Assembly: GCF_000184745.1 (NCBI RefSeq)
Contig: NC_014931.1
Coordinates: 4,464,001 to 4,528,000 of the forward strand
DNA from: Variovorax paradoxus EPS
GTDB taxonomy: Bacteria; Pseudomonadota; Gammaproteobacteria; Burkholderiales; Burkholderiaceae_C
Direction of reading: 5' to 3'
DNA: 64,000 bases
A model generated the notes under the pieces. That model was given only the letters and a program-made list of their open reading frames with translations. It was not told the origin of the DNA and searched no databases. Every line of letters begins with the position of its first letter. Position 1 is the stretch's first letter. Shown here one piece after another: positions 36,607-44,726 of this stretch. A program made the position numbers and the translations under genes.

Positions 36607-37563
36607 ATGACCAAACAGACAAGAGCCGAGCGGCGCCGTGAACGCGCACGCAGCAAACTGGCGGGCAACGGATGGACGGCGATCATCGTCGGCGTCTTGC
36701 TCCTGGTGGTACTTCCGGCGTTCATGCACGGCCCGATCATCGGCACGCTCGGCCCGGCGCTTCGTCCTGCGGGATGGACAGCATTGGCGATTGGCGCGGC
36801 CTTGCTGGGGCTGCACTACCTCGTCGCTCGCAAGAAGGTCGTGCCTCAGGCCATCGAACGTACAGAGCCATCGGCTGCTGCGGTCAAGGTCGCTCGTCCG
36901 ATGGCAACGCCTCCCGCTGCCGCACGACGCGAACCGGTATTGGATTCCGAGCTCTCCCAGCCAACGCCCTCGCCTTCAGTACCCGCACCTGCACAGCAGC
37001 AGCAATGGAGCCCCGCCGTACTCGCCGCCATCGAATGGCGACGCTTCGAGGCCTTGTGCGAAGCGCTCTACGCGCAAGCGGGTTTCACCACGCGCAGCCA
37101 GTCGCACGGCGCGGACGGCGGCATCGACATCTGGCTTCACTCCAAGCACAGCGACGTGCCGCGCATCGTTCAATGCAAGCACTGGCGAAGCAAGCCCGTG
37201 GGCGTGAAGGAGATGCGGGAGTTCCTTGGCGTGATGGCTTCGCATCAGTTGAAGACCGGCACCTACGTGACGAGCTCGACCTTCTCCGCCGATGCCACTG
37301 CCTTCGCCAAGGCCAACGGCATCCACGCGCAGGACGGCGCCGCCTTGCTCAAGCTGATCGGCCAGCGCACGCCCGAGCAGCAGGCCGCATTGCTCGCCGT
37401 GGCTTACGAAGGCGAGTACTGGCGGCCCACCTGCGCAAGCTGTGGCACGAAGATGGTCGAAAGAAACTCGTCAAAGAATGAAGGCAGCTTCTGGGGCTGC
37501 GCCAACTATCCGAAGTGCCGGGGCAGGACGATTCCGAAGTCGAAGGCATCTGCAACGGTCTGA
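36607..37563 (+). CDS. Membrane-anchored Mrr-like nuclease with zinc ribbon
   Basis: 318 residues. Two N-terminal membrane helices (about 22-40 and 55-77), a low-complexity linker, then an Mrr_cat restriction-endonuclease fold with GADGGIDIW (about 168-176) and the core QCKHW (189-193, in place of ExK). A C-terminal topoisomerase-type zinc ribbon (CASCGTKM ... GCANYPKC) follows. It probably cuts DNA, perhaps modified or foreign, at the inner membrane. Such three-part proteins are common in Betaproteobacteria and are not tied to a methylase gene. GC content matches the genome. Confidence 0.85.
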   Translation: MTKQTRAERRRERARSKLAGNGWTAIIVGVLLLVVLPAFMHGPIIGTLGPALRPAGWTALAIGAALLGLHYLVARKKVVPQAIERTEPSAAAVKVARPMATPPAAARREPVLDSELSQPTPSPSVPAPAQQQQWSPAVLAAIEWRRFEALCEALYAQAGFTTRSQSHGADGGIDIWLHSKHSDVPRIVQCKHWRSKPVGVKEMREFLGVMASHQLKTGTYVTSSTFSADATAFAKANGIHAQDGAALLKLIGQRTPEQQAALLAVAYEGEYWRPTCASCGTKMVERNSSKNEGSFWGCANYPKCRGRTIPKSKASATV

Positions 37564-37577
37564 CCACGAGGCGCGCC

Positions 37578-37901
37578 ATGACCAATCAACCGCTGTTCAC
37601 CGAAGACTGCCTCGACGCATCCTTCGCCCGCGCCACCCGCCGCGAAACCCTCGACCTCCTCAACACCCGCCTGCACCCCGCCCTGCAGAAAATCCTCGCC
37701 GCCGAAATTGCCTCCGGCAACCGCGTGGTCGACGTCGGCATCGACTGGCCCGATGCGGGCTCCGTGCACGTCACCTTGCACAACCATTTCGACAATCGCC
37801 ACGCGACCGCCGAAGCCGTCTTCAGCCTCTGCGCCGACCCGCACTACTGGCACGCCGACTACAGCACCACCAGCAAGCCGACGCACCTGCTCATCTGCTG
37901 A
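37578..37901 (+). CDS. Small protein of unknown function
   Basis: 107 residues, soluble, not recognised. An N-terminal helix (RATRRETLDLLNTRLHPALQ) is followed by a beta-rich segment (NRVVDVGIDWPDAGSVHVTL) and an aromatic/His-rich end (DPHYWHADYSTTSKPTHLLI). The start at 37578 follows the nuclease stop by 14 bases. Its 3' end overlaps the convergent DoxX-like gene by 11 bases. Confidence 0.65.
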   Translation: MTNQPLFTEDCLDASFARATRRETLDLLNTRLHPALQKILAAEIASGNRVVDVGIDWPDAGSVHVTLHNHFDNRHATAEAVFSLCADPHYWHADYSTTSKPTHLLIC

Positions 37902-38304
37902 CCCTCTTCTTCGACCCCGGCCACACCGACGTGCTCCAGGCAATGAGCGCCAGCAGCGCCACCTGAACCGGCAGCCGCACCACCAGCGCCCAATACGGCA
38001 CGCTCGGAAAAAGCTCCGGCCGCTGCAGCATGTAGAAATGCGCGGGCGTCACGGCCAGGGTCAGAAGGATGAGGCCGATGCCCGCAGCACGCCGCGTCGG
38101 CCGCCACAGCAGCCCGGCCGCGCCCAGCAGTTCGAATACGCCGCTCACCAGCACGGCCGCGCGCGGCCAGGGGATGTACGGCGGCACGATGCGCATCTCC
38201 GCTTCGGTCGCCACGAAGTGCGCGATGCCGCCGAGAGCGAACCACAGGAAGACGAACACGAGTCCCGCCACGCGCCAGCGGCTCATGGCGGGCGAATCCG
38301 TCAT
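37891..38304 (-). CDS. DoxX-like membrane protein
   Basis: 137 residues with four predicted helices (VAGLVFVFLWFALGGIAHFV, AAVLVSGVFELLGAAGLLW, GIGLILLTLAVTPAHFYMLQ, LPVQVALLALIAWSTSVW), matching the DoxX superfamily; function unknown, probably linked to redox or membrane stress. Met codons at 38304 and 38286 are both possible. It starts eight bases after the stop of the upstream M14-type gene on the same strand, so the two are likely one transcript. Confidence 0.8.
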   Translation of the reverse strand: MTDSPAMSRWRVAGLVFVFLWFALGGIAHFVATEAEMRIVPPYIPWPRAAVLVSGVFELLGAAGLLWRPTRRAAGIGLILLTLAVTPAHFYMLQRPELFPSVPYWALVVRLPVQVALLALIAWSTSVWPGSKKRVSR

Positions 38305-38312
38305 GCGCTTCT

Positions 38313-39248
38313 TCAGACCGGCTTGGTCAGATACACCGCTTCGCGCCCCACGATCACGCGCTGCGCGGGCATGAAGATCGTGCAGTCGTCGCACGGCGCG
38401 CGGATTTCGTCCGGGCCGTTGGTCGCGATCAGCTCGTCCTTGGCAAAGGTCTCGAAGCCGATCAGCGGCCGCACGAACGCGAAGTCTTCCGACTTGATGA
38501 CATGCGTCTGCAGCAACTGAAAGCGGCGCTGCGGCGCGGGTTCAGGCGTGGCCGGGTCCTTGTCGACCAAGCCGAAGTACGCGAGGAAGTCATACGTGAC
38601 CGCGGTCGCCAGCACCGACGCCGAGCGCAGGAAGTGCTGTCCGCACTCGACCACCATCGCCACGCCCTTGCCGTCCGGGCCGCCGTGGCTGCCGTACTGG
38701 ATCAGCGGCGTGCCCGAACCCAGGCCATCGGGCATCACCAAGTGCACCGACGGGCGGCCGATGGCCAGCGCCACCTCGGCGTTGCGCTCGAACGCCGGGT
38801 AGACCCAGAACGGCACGACGGGCTGGCTGGTCGAATGGATGTCCAGGATGTGGTCGGCGGTGTCCACCACCGGCCGCAGGATGCGCGCGCGGCGCAGCTC
38901 GGGGCTGTCCTCGCCGCCGTCCAGCCATTCGGGCGACCAGATGCGGTTGAGGTTGTGCACGATCTGGCGGCTGTCGTAGGGGGACTCTTCCTTGAACGAT
39001 TCGTAGGCGTCGATGTTGGCGAAGGCCACGGTGAGCGTGCCGATCTTCGGGCGCACGCCGTTGTCGAGCAGGTGGGTGGCGGCGGTCATGCCGCAGATTT
39101 CGTTGCCGTGCGTGAGCGCGTTGATCAGCACGTGCGGGCCGGGCTTGCCGGACTCGAAGCGGTGCACGTAATCGATGCCGACGTTGCCTTGGCGGTAGGC
39201 GGAGAGGTCGCGGGGGAGGACCTCGAGGGCGGGTGGGGATTGGGTCAT
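38313..39248 (-). CDS. Succinylglutamate desuccinylase/aspartoacylase family protein
   Basis: 311 residues of the AstE/AspA branch of the M14 metallopeptidase fold. The zinc ligands are in LTHGNE (His47, Glu50) and LDIHSTS, with the later VECGQH region carrying the likely catalytic Glu. It should remove an acyl group from an amino acid or similar amide. No arginine-catabolism (ast) genes are nearby, so the exact substrate is open. Start by family alignment. Confidence 0.88.
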   Translation of the reverse strand: MTQSPPALEVLPRDLSAYRQGNVGIDYVHRFESGKPGPHVLINALTHGNEICGMTAATHLLDNGVRPKIGTLTVAFANIDAYESFKEESPYDSRQIVHNLNRIWSPEWLDGGEDSPELRRARILRPVVDTADHILDIHSTSQPVVPFWVYPAFERNAEVALAIGRPSVHLVMPDGLGSGTPLIQYGSHGGPDGKGVAMVVECGQHFLRSASVLATAVTYDFLAYFGLVDKDPATPEPAPQRRFQLLQTHVIKSEDFAFVRPLIGFETFAKDELIATNGPDEIRAPCDDCTIFMPAQRVIVGREAVYLTKPV

Positions 39249-39354
39249 GGGGCTGTGGACGTGGGAGCGATGCGGTCGGGGGAGTTTGCTACAGCAGGCA
39301 AATCTGTGCTTTCCGACCTCGCGAACCAGTCACCGCCGCTGCGGCGTCCCAAAA

Positions 39355-39396
39355 ATACGCTTCAAAAATGAAGCGTATCCGGCCCGAATACGCTTC
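39355..39396. promoter_or_regulatory. Triple repeat able to form two exclusive hairpins
   Basis: ATACGCTTC (39355-39363), its exact complement GAAGCGTAT (39370-39378) and a second ATACGCTTC (39388-39396). The middle copy can pair with either outer copy but not both. It sits in the 159-base gap between the metallo-hydrolase stop and the M14-type gene start, both on the minus strand. Confidence 0.6.
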
Positions 39397-39407
39397 AGAT
39401 CACCGAG

Positions 39408-40382
39408 TTATCGCACCTGCTGGTAATCCACAGGCACCCACGCATACCCCGAACCCTCGGCCCGAATCCGCCCCAGCCCCGGGAACGGCAGATGCGCGCC
39501 GGCCACGAGATACCGGCCCTTCGCCGCATCGGCATACGCCTTCTTGCGCTCCGCCGCGGCGGGCTTGGAATCGACGTCGAACGAAATCGTCACCTGCGGC
39601 TGCACGAACTGCACCGAGGCCACGTGCATCAGGTCGCCCCACAGCACGAGCTTCTGGCCCTTGGACTCGATCACGTAGGTGTTGTGGCCGGGCGTGTGGC
39701 CGTGGGCGGCGACGGCCTTGATGCCGGGTACGAGGTCGGCGGCGCCGCCCGTCAGGGGCTTGAACTTGCCGGCTTCGACGTACGGATTCAGCGACGCCTG
39801 CGCGCCCTGGAAGTAGCCCTTCATCTCGGGCGTGGCCTTTTCCAGATTGGCCTTGCTGAGCCAGAAATCGGCGTCTTCCTGACCGGCGTGGATGGTGGCG
39901 TTCGGAAAGGCCAGCTTGCCGTCGACGATGAGGCCGCCGACGTGGTCGCCGTGCATGTGGGTGATGAACACGTCGTCGACCTGCTCGGGCTTGTAGCCGG
40001 AGGCCAGGAGGTTGTTGCGCAGGTTGCCCAGCGTGGGGCCGAAGAGCGTGCCGGCGCCGGTGTCGATCAGCACCAGCTTGCTGCCGGTGTTGATGAGGTA
40101 GCTGTTCACCGAGGTGGGCACAAGGTCCTTCTTGAAGGAGCGGTCGAGCAGCCTGCCGACCTGCGCCTGCGTGGTGTTGGTGAGCAGCTTCTTCACCTCC
40201 AGGTCGATGGTGCCGTCGAAGAGCGCCGTGACCTCGAAGTCGCCGAGCATCATGCGGTAGAAGCCGGGCGCCTGTGTCTTGACCTGGGGTGCGCCAGCAT
40301 GTGCTGATGCAAACGAAAGCATCAGCACGCTGCTCGCCAGCGCGGCGATGCCGCGGCGCAGCCAGTGGGTGGGTTGGGTCAT
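39408..40382 (-). CDS. Secreted MBL-fold metallo-hydrolase
   Basis: 324 residues with an N-terminal signal peptide (GIAALASSVLMLSFASAHA). The metallo-beta-lactamase motif THMHGDHVGG is at 141-150, with the further His of AHGHTPGHNTYVIE. Sequence resembles the periplasmic AHL-lactonase/N-acyl-type MBL proteins common in soil Proteobacteria, but substrate cannot be assigned. It is followed after 159 bases by the M14-type gene on the same strand. Confidence 0.88.
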   Translation of the reverse strand: MTQPTHWLRRGIAALASSVLMLSFASAHAGAPQVKTQAPGFYRMMLGDFEVTALFDGTIDLEVKKLLTNTTQAQVGRLLDRSFKKDLVPTSVNSYLINTGSKLVLIDTGAGTLFGPTLGNLRNNLLASGYKPEQVDDVFITHMHGDHVGGLIVDGKLAFPNATIHAGQEDADFWLSKANLEKATPEMKGYFQGAQASLNPYVEAGKFKPLTGGAADLVPGIKAVAAHGHTPGHNTYVIESKGQKLVLWGDLMHVASVQFVQPQVTISFDVDSKPAAAERKKAYADAAKGRYLVAGAHLPFPGLGRIRAEGSGYAWVPVDYQQVR

Positions 40383-40458
40383 GGGTCTTCCTTCTCCGGC
40401 TTGTCTTTAGAGGGGCCGAAGAATAGCCCAACCCGCCCGCCCTGCGCCTTTGCCTTCC

Positions 40459-41661
40459 TTACCAGTTGACTTCGCGCTCCGGCGTGGCCGAGATATGGTG
40501 GATCGACAGGTCGGCGCCGTCGTATTCCTCTTCCTGCGAGAGGCGCAGGCCCATCGTGGCCTTGAGCGTGCCGTACACCACCGCGCCGCCGACGAGCGCC
40601 CAGACCACGCCGATCACCGTGCCGATCAGCTGCGCCCAAACGTTCACCCCGCCGATGCCGCCCAGCGCCTGCGTGCCGAAGATGCCGGCCGCGATGCCGC
40701 CCCAGGTGCCGCACAGGCCGTGCAGCGGCCAGACGCCGAGCACGTCGTCGATCTTCCATTTGTTCTGCGTGAGCGTGAACATGACAACGAAGATGCCGCC
40801 CGCCACGCCGCCCACGACCAGCGCGCCCAGCGGATGCATGAGATCGGAGCCGGCGCACACGGCCACGAGACCCGCGAGCGGGCCGTTGTAGACGAAGCCC
40901 GGGTCGTTCTTGCCCAGGGCCAGCGCCACCAGCGTGCCGCCGACCATCGCCATCAGCGAGTTGACGGCCACGAGGCCCGAGATCTTGTCGATGCTCTGCG
41001 CGCTCATCACGTTGAAGCCGAACCAGCCCACGCACAGCACCCACGCGCCGAGCGCGAGGAAGGGGATGCTCGACGGCGGATGCGCGCTCAGCGAGCCGTC
41101 GCCACGGTAGCGGTTGCGGCGCGCGCCGAGCAGGATGACCGCCGGCAGCGCGAGCCAGCCGCCCACGGCGTGCACCACGATCGAACCGGCGAAGTCGTGG
41201 AACTCGTGGCCGGTGACCGAGGCGATCCAGGCCTGGATGCCGAAGGCCTTGTTCCAGGCGATGCCCTCGTAGAGCGGATACACCACGCCGACGATCACCG
41301 CGGTGGCGATGAGCTGCGGCCAGAACTTGGCGCGCTCGGCGATGCCGCCCGAAATGATGGCCGGAATGGCCGCGGCAAAGGTCAGCAGGAAGAAGAACTT
41401 CACCAGCTCGTAGCCGCTCTTGGCCGCGAGCTCGGTGGCGCCCACGAAGAAGTGCGTGCCGTAGGCCACGCCGTAGCCCACCAGGAAATACACGATGGTC
41501 GAGACCGAGAAGTCGACCAATATCTTCACCAGCGCATTGACCTGGTTCTTCTTGCGCACGGTGCCCAGTTCAAGAAAGGCAAAACCGGCATGCATGGCCA
41601 ACACCATGATGGCGCCGAGAAGGATGAATAGCGCATCTGCGCCCTGTTTGAGTGCGTCCAT
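40459..41661 (-). CDS. amtB: Ammonium transporter AmtB
   Basis: 400 residues, 11 helices. The conserved features are AGFAFLELGTVRKKNQVN, the GHEFHDFAGSIVVHAVGG segment with the first pore His, and LGVWPLHGLCGTWGG with the second. It conducts NH3/NH4+ across the inner membrane. No signal peptide is obvious and the gene lacks the usual upstream glnK, so PII control, if any, is from a distant locus. The start codon has only a weak ribosome binding site. Confidence 0.93.
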   Translation of the reverse strand: MDALKQGADALFILLGAIMVLAMHAGFAFLELGTVRKKNQVNALVKILVDFSVSTIVYFLVGYGVAYGTHFFVGATELAAKSGYELVKFFFLLTFAAAIPAIISGGIAERAKFWPQLIATAVIVGVVYPLYEGIAWNKAFGIQAWIASVTGHEFHDFAGSIVVHAVGGWLALPAVILLGARRNRYRGDGSLSAHPPSSIPFLALGAWVLCVGWFGFNVMSAQSIDKISGLVAVNSLMAMVGGTLVALALGKNDPGFVYNGPLAGLVAVCAGSDLMHPLGALVVGGVAGGIFVVMFTLTQNKWKIDDVLGVWPLHGLCGTWGGIAAGIFGTQALGGIGGVNVWAQLIGTVIGVVWALVGGAVVYGTLKATMGLRLSQEEEYDGADLSIHHISATPEREVNW

Positions 41662-41814
41662 GGGAGCTTCTTGCAGTTTTTGGTTTGAATTGGTGCATCG
41701 CAGCCGGATTGCCCGGAGCGATGGTGCACGGAAGCAAAAATGGTGCCTGAAGGCTCTTTGATGGTGCGAAACGGGCCATAACGGCGCGCTCGCGCACCGG
41801 AACAGGCTGCTTTT

Positions 41815-42759
41815 TCAGCCCGTCGAGCCTGCGCCGGCCCGGAGCGCGTCGCGATAGCGGCGGCTGCAGGGCACGGTCGTGCCGTCGTGCATGTGCAACT
41901 TGGCATCGCCGCCGTCCAGCGGCTCGATTTCCTTGATGCGCGCGAGGTTCACCGCATGGCTTCGGTGCACGCGGACGAACCTGGCCGGGTCGAGCTGGGT
42001 CAGGAAATCGGTGAGCGTGGCGCGCAGCAGGTAGTCGTGGCCGTTGACGTGCAGGCCGACGTAGTTGCCCTCGGCCTGGAGCCAGTCGATGTCGGTGGCG
42101 GCGATCAGGAATTCGCGGCGCAGCTTGCGTACGAGGAAGCGTTCGGGGCGGGCGACGGGCGGTGTTGGGGGCACTGGCTGCATCGAGGGTTCGGATTCCT
42201 CCGGTTCCGCCGGGGTCGGCGCCGGTTCGGCCGCGCCCGCCTCCGGCGCATCGAGCACCCGCGCCTCGCCCTGCAAGCGCAGCATGAAAAGCCGGTAGGC
42301 CCAGATGCCGAAGACGATCGAGACGTAGACCCGCACGTCCTTCAGGTACTCGTAGCCCCATTGAGCGATCCAGCCGCCGAAGTCGTAGCGGCCGCCCATC
42401 AGGGCATAGACCAGCGATCGCACCGCGAACATGCCCGCCACGTGCACCACGCTGATGGCCACGCTGGCAATGATGTGTCCGGCCACGAAATGCACCCAGC
42501 GGCCGGGCATCAGCGGCGCCAGCCGGCGCTCGATGGCCACGAACACCGGAATCAGCATCAACAGCACCAGGTGGCTCGACCCTTCCCAGGTGACGATTTC
42601 CCAGGTCGCGCGCGGCACGGCGCGGTTGCGGGCGTCGACCACCGCGACCATGGTGGCGAACACGCCCTGCAGCGCCATCAGCACGATCCAGAAACCCACT
42701 TCCACGTAGCGGCGGATCGGCTCGTAGCGCTCGTACAGGTTCCGGTGGGACGCTTTCAT
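41815..42759 (-). CDS. Membrane-bound LytTR-type regulator
   Basis: About 314 residues. Four predicted helices occupy the N-terminal half (VGFWIVLMALQGVFATMVAV, LVLLMLIPVFVAIERRLAPL, FVAGHIIASVAISVVHVAG, VYVSIVFGIWAYRLFMLRL). A Pro/Glu-rich linker joins these to a C-terminal LytTR domain (DIDWLQAEGNYVGLHVNGHD, RFVRVHRSHAVNLARIKEIE). There is no receiver domain, so it probably senses a signal in the membrane and binds DNA directly. Starts at 42759 and 42777 are both possible. It is divergent from the acyltransferase gene. Confidence 0.85.
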   Translation of the reverse strand: MKASHRNLYERYEPIRRYVEVGFWIVLMALQGVFATMVAVVDARNRAVPRATWEIVTWEGSSHLVLLMLIPVFVAIERRLAPLMPGRWVHFVAGHIIASVAISVVHVAGMFAVRSLVYALMGGRYDFGGWIAQWGYEYLKDVRVYVSIVFGIWAYRLFMLRLQGEARVLDAPEAGAAEPAPTPAEPEESEPSMQPVPPTPPVARPERFLVRKLRREFLIAATDIDWLQAEGNYVGLHVNGHDYLLRATLTDFLTQLDPARFVRVHRSHAVNLARIKEIEPLDGGDAKLHMHDGTTVPCSRRYRDALRAGAGSTG

Positions 42760-42914
42760 GCCCGGGATTCTCGCCATCTGCGCGGTGGCGGGGCGAATTT
42801 CGTCCCACCGGGGCCACCGCTCGTCACAAAGGCCGGGCCATCCGTCCCGCGGGCGCGCCGCCGGGCGGTGCCGGGCCACACGATGGCCGCACTTTCTGTT
42901 TCGAGGACCCTGAA

Positions 42915-44144
42915 ATGAGCCTTCCGACTCCCCTGCCCGGCACGGACCGGCGCCACGACATCGACGCCCTGCGCGCGCTCGCCTTCCTGTTCGTGATCCT
43001 CTATCACGTGGCCATGTACTACGTCGCCGACTGGCCCTGGCACCTCAAAAGCCCGCACGCAGCCGAATGGCTGCAGTGGCCGATGCGGGTGCTGAACCTT
43101 TGGCGCATGGACCTGGTGTTCTTGATCTCCGGCGTGTCGCTCGGCTTCCTCGCTCGCCACCAGGGCACCGGGGCGCTGCTGCGCAGCCGGGGCGCCCGGC
43201 TGATGCTGCCGCTGGTGTTCGGAATGATGGTGATCGTTCCGTACCAGGCCTATGCGCAGGGCGTGGCCAACGGGCTGGTCGCGCCAGGTTTCGGCGCCTT
43301 TTTGCTGCGCTACCTGTCGATGGCCGAACCGTGGCCCAAGCGCGCTTTCGACGGCGCGGAGTTCGGCATGACCTGGAACCACCTCTGGTATCTGCCGTAT
43401 CTGTTCGCGTACACCGCGCTGGTCGCGTTGACGCTGCCCTTGTGGAAATCGCCGGCCGGCCAGTGGGTGCGCCGCCGGTTCAATGCGCTGCGCGGCTGGA
43501 AACTGTTGCTGCTGCCGGTGCTCCCGCTGCTCGCGTGGACGGCGCTGCTGGCCCCGCACTTTCCGCCCACGCACAACCTGGTGCGCGATTTCTACCTGCA
43601 TGCCATCTACCTCACCGTGTTCCTCTACGGCTACTGGATGGGCGTGGACACGGGCATCTGGAAGGAGCTGGAGCGGCTGCGGCGGGTGTCGCTGGTGCTG
43701 GCGGTCGTGGCGATCGGCACGTTCATCGCGCTGCGCGTCGGCGCGGGAAAGTCCGCTCCTGGCCTGCTCATGGACCTGCTGCGCACGCTCTACATGTGGC
43801 TGGCCATCGCGACCATCCTGGGCCATGGTCACCGCCACCTGAACCACCCGTGGCCCTGGCTGCGCTGGGCCAATGAGTCGGTCTACCCGTGGTACGTGCT
43901 GCACCAGACGCTGATCATCGTCGGCGTGACCGTGCTGGCGCCGCTCGCGCTAGGCCCGGTGCTGGAGCCCGCGCTGCTGGTGACGCTGACCATCCTCGGC
44001 TGCTGGCTGCTGACCGATGGGCTGATCCGCCGCATCAACTGGCTGCGGCCGCTGTTCGGGCTGAAGCTCAGGCGGCGGGCTTCGGCTGAAGCTCTTCCAC
44101 CGCAATCGGAACCAGGATGGCGTTCCCCGTCGCCACGAGCTTGA
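42915..44144 (+). CDS. Acyltransferase family 3 membrane protein
   Basis: 409 residues with about ten helices. The family signature at the N-terminus is RRHDIDALRALAFLFVILYH, with the catalytic His, then FLISGVSLGFLARHQ. It resembles the MdoC-like acyltransferases that modify glucans or other envelope glycans with succinyl or acetyl groups. It is divergent from the LytTR regulator, a possible controller. Its last 77 bases overlap the 3' end of the convergent thioesterase gene. Confidence 0.88.
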   Translation: MSLPTPLPGTDRRHDIDALRALAFLFVILYHVAMYYVADWPWHLKSPHAAEWLQWPMRVLNLWRMDLVFLISGVSLGFLARHQGTGALLRSRGARLMLPLVFGMMVIVPYQAYAQGVANGLVAPGFGAFLLRYLSMAEPWPKRAFDGAEFGMTWNHLWYLPYLFAYTALVALTLPLWKSPAGQWVRRRFNALRGWKLLLLPVLPLLAWTALLAPHFPPTHNLVRDFYLHAIYLTVFLYGYWMGVDTGIWKELERLRRVSLVLAVVAIGTFIALRVGAGKSAPGLLMDLLRTLYMWLAIATILGHGHRHLNHPWPWLRWANESVYPWYVLHQTLIIVGVTVLAPLALGPVLEPALLVTLTILGCWLLTDGLIRRINWLRPLFGLKLRRRASAEALPPQSEPGWRSPSPRA

Positions 44145-44508
44145 GTTCGTCCTCGCCTTTTCCTTCGGGTTGCGCATAGAGCTCGGCCACGACGAACACC
44201 TGCTTGCGTCCCGCCTTCACCACCCGGCCGCGCGCCACGAAGGCGCTTCCGATGGCGGGCGAGATGCAGTTGACGGAAAAGTGCGAGGCCAGCACGCGCC
44301 CTGCCTTCGTGGAGGCCGCGTAGCCGCTCACGGTGTCCAGCAGCGCGGCGATCATGCCGGCGTGCAGGAAGCCGGCGTACTGGCCCATGTCTTCCTCGCG
44401 CCAGTTCATGCGCAGTTCGGCTTCGCCGTCGGCGGCATGGTGGACTTCGAAACCGGCCCAGCGGTTGAACGAAGCGGTGCGGTTGATGGCCTGGATGGTG
44501 TCGAGCAT
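44068..44508 (-). CDS. PaaI-family thioesterase
   Basis: 146 residues with a hotdog fold. The core motif YAGFLHAGMIAALLDTVSGY contains the HAGM and Asp expected of the active site. It should hydrolyse an aryl- or acyl-CoA. AAGGAG lies six bases before the ATG on the minus strand. Its 3' end runs 77 bases into the convergent acyltransferase gene. Confidence 0.88.
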   Translation of the reverse strand: MLDTIQAINRTASFNRWAGFEVHHAADGEAELRMNWREEDMGQYAGFLHAGMIAALLDTVSGYAASTKAGRVLASHFSVNCISPAIGSAFVARGRVVKAGRKQVFVVAELYAQPEGKGEDELKLVATGNAILVPIAVEELQPKPAA

Positions 44509-44726
44509 GGGGTTCTCCTTGGAACGGGCACGTTGGTGGTGTGGACGAATCCACTCTACGAACCGCGCCCGCCGCGCGTCGTCGCACGCGTGACCGGAAG
44601 TGCCGTTACGGTTGCATTGGCGACAGCCGCCATCGGCATGAAATATTTCTCGCGGCGTCTTAACCCCGTTGAACGAGCCCGGCCGTATGAGTGGAGGTCA
44701 ACCCACTCACTTTCGAAGGCTCTTCC

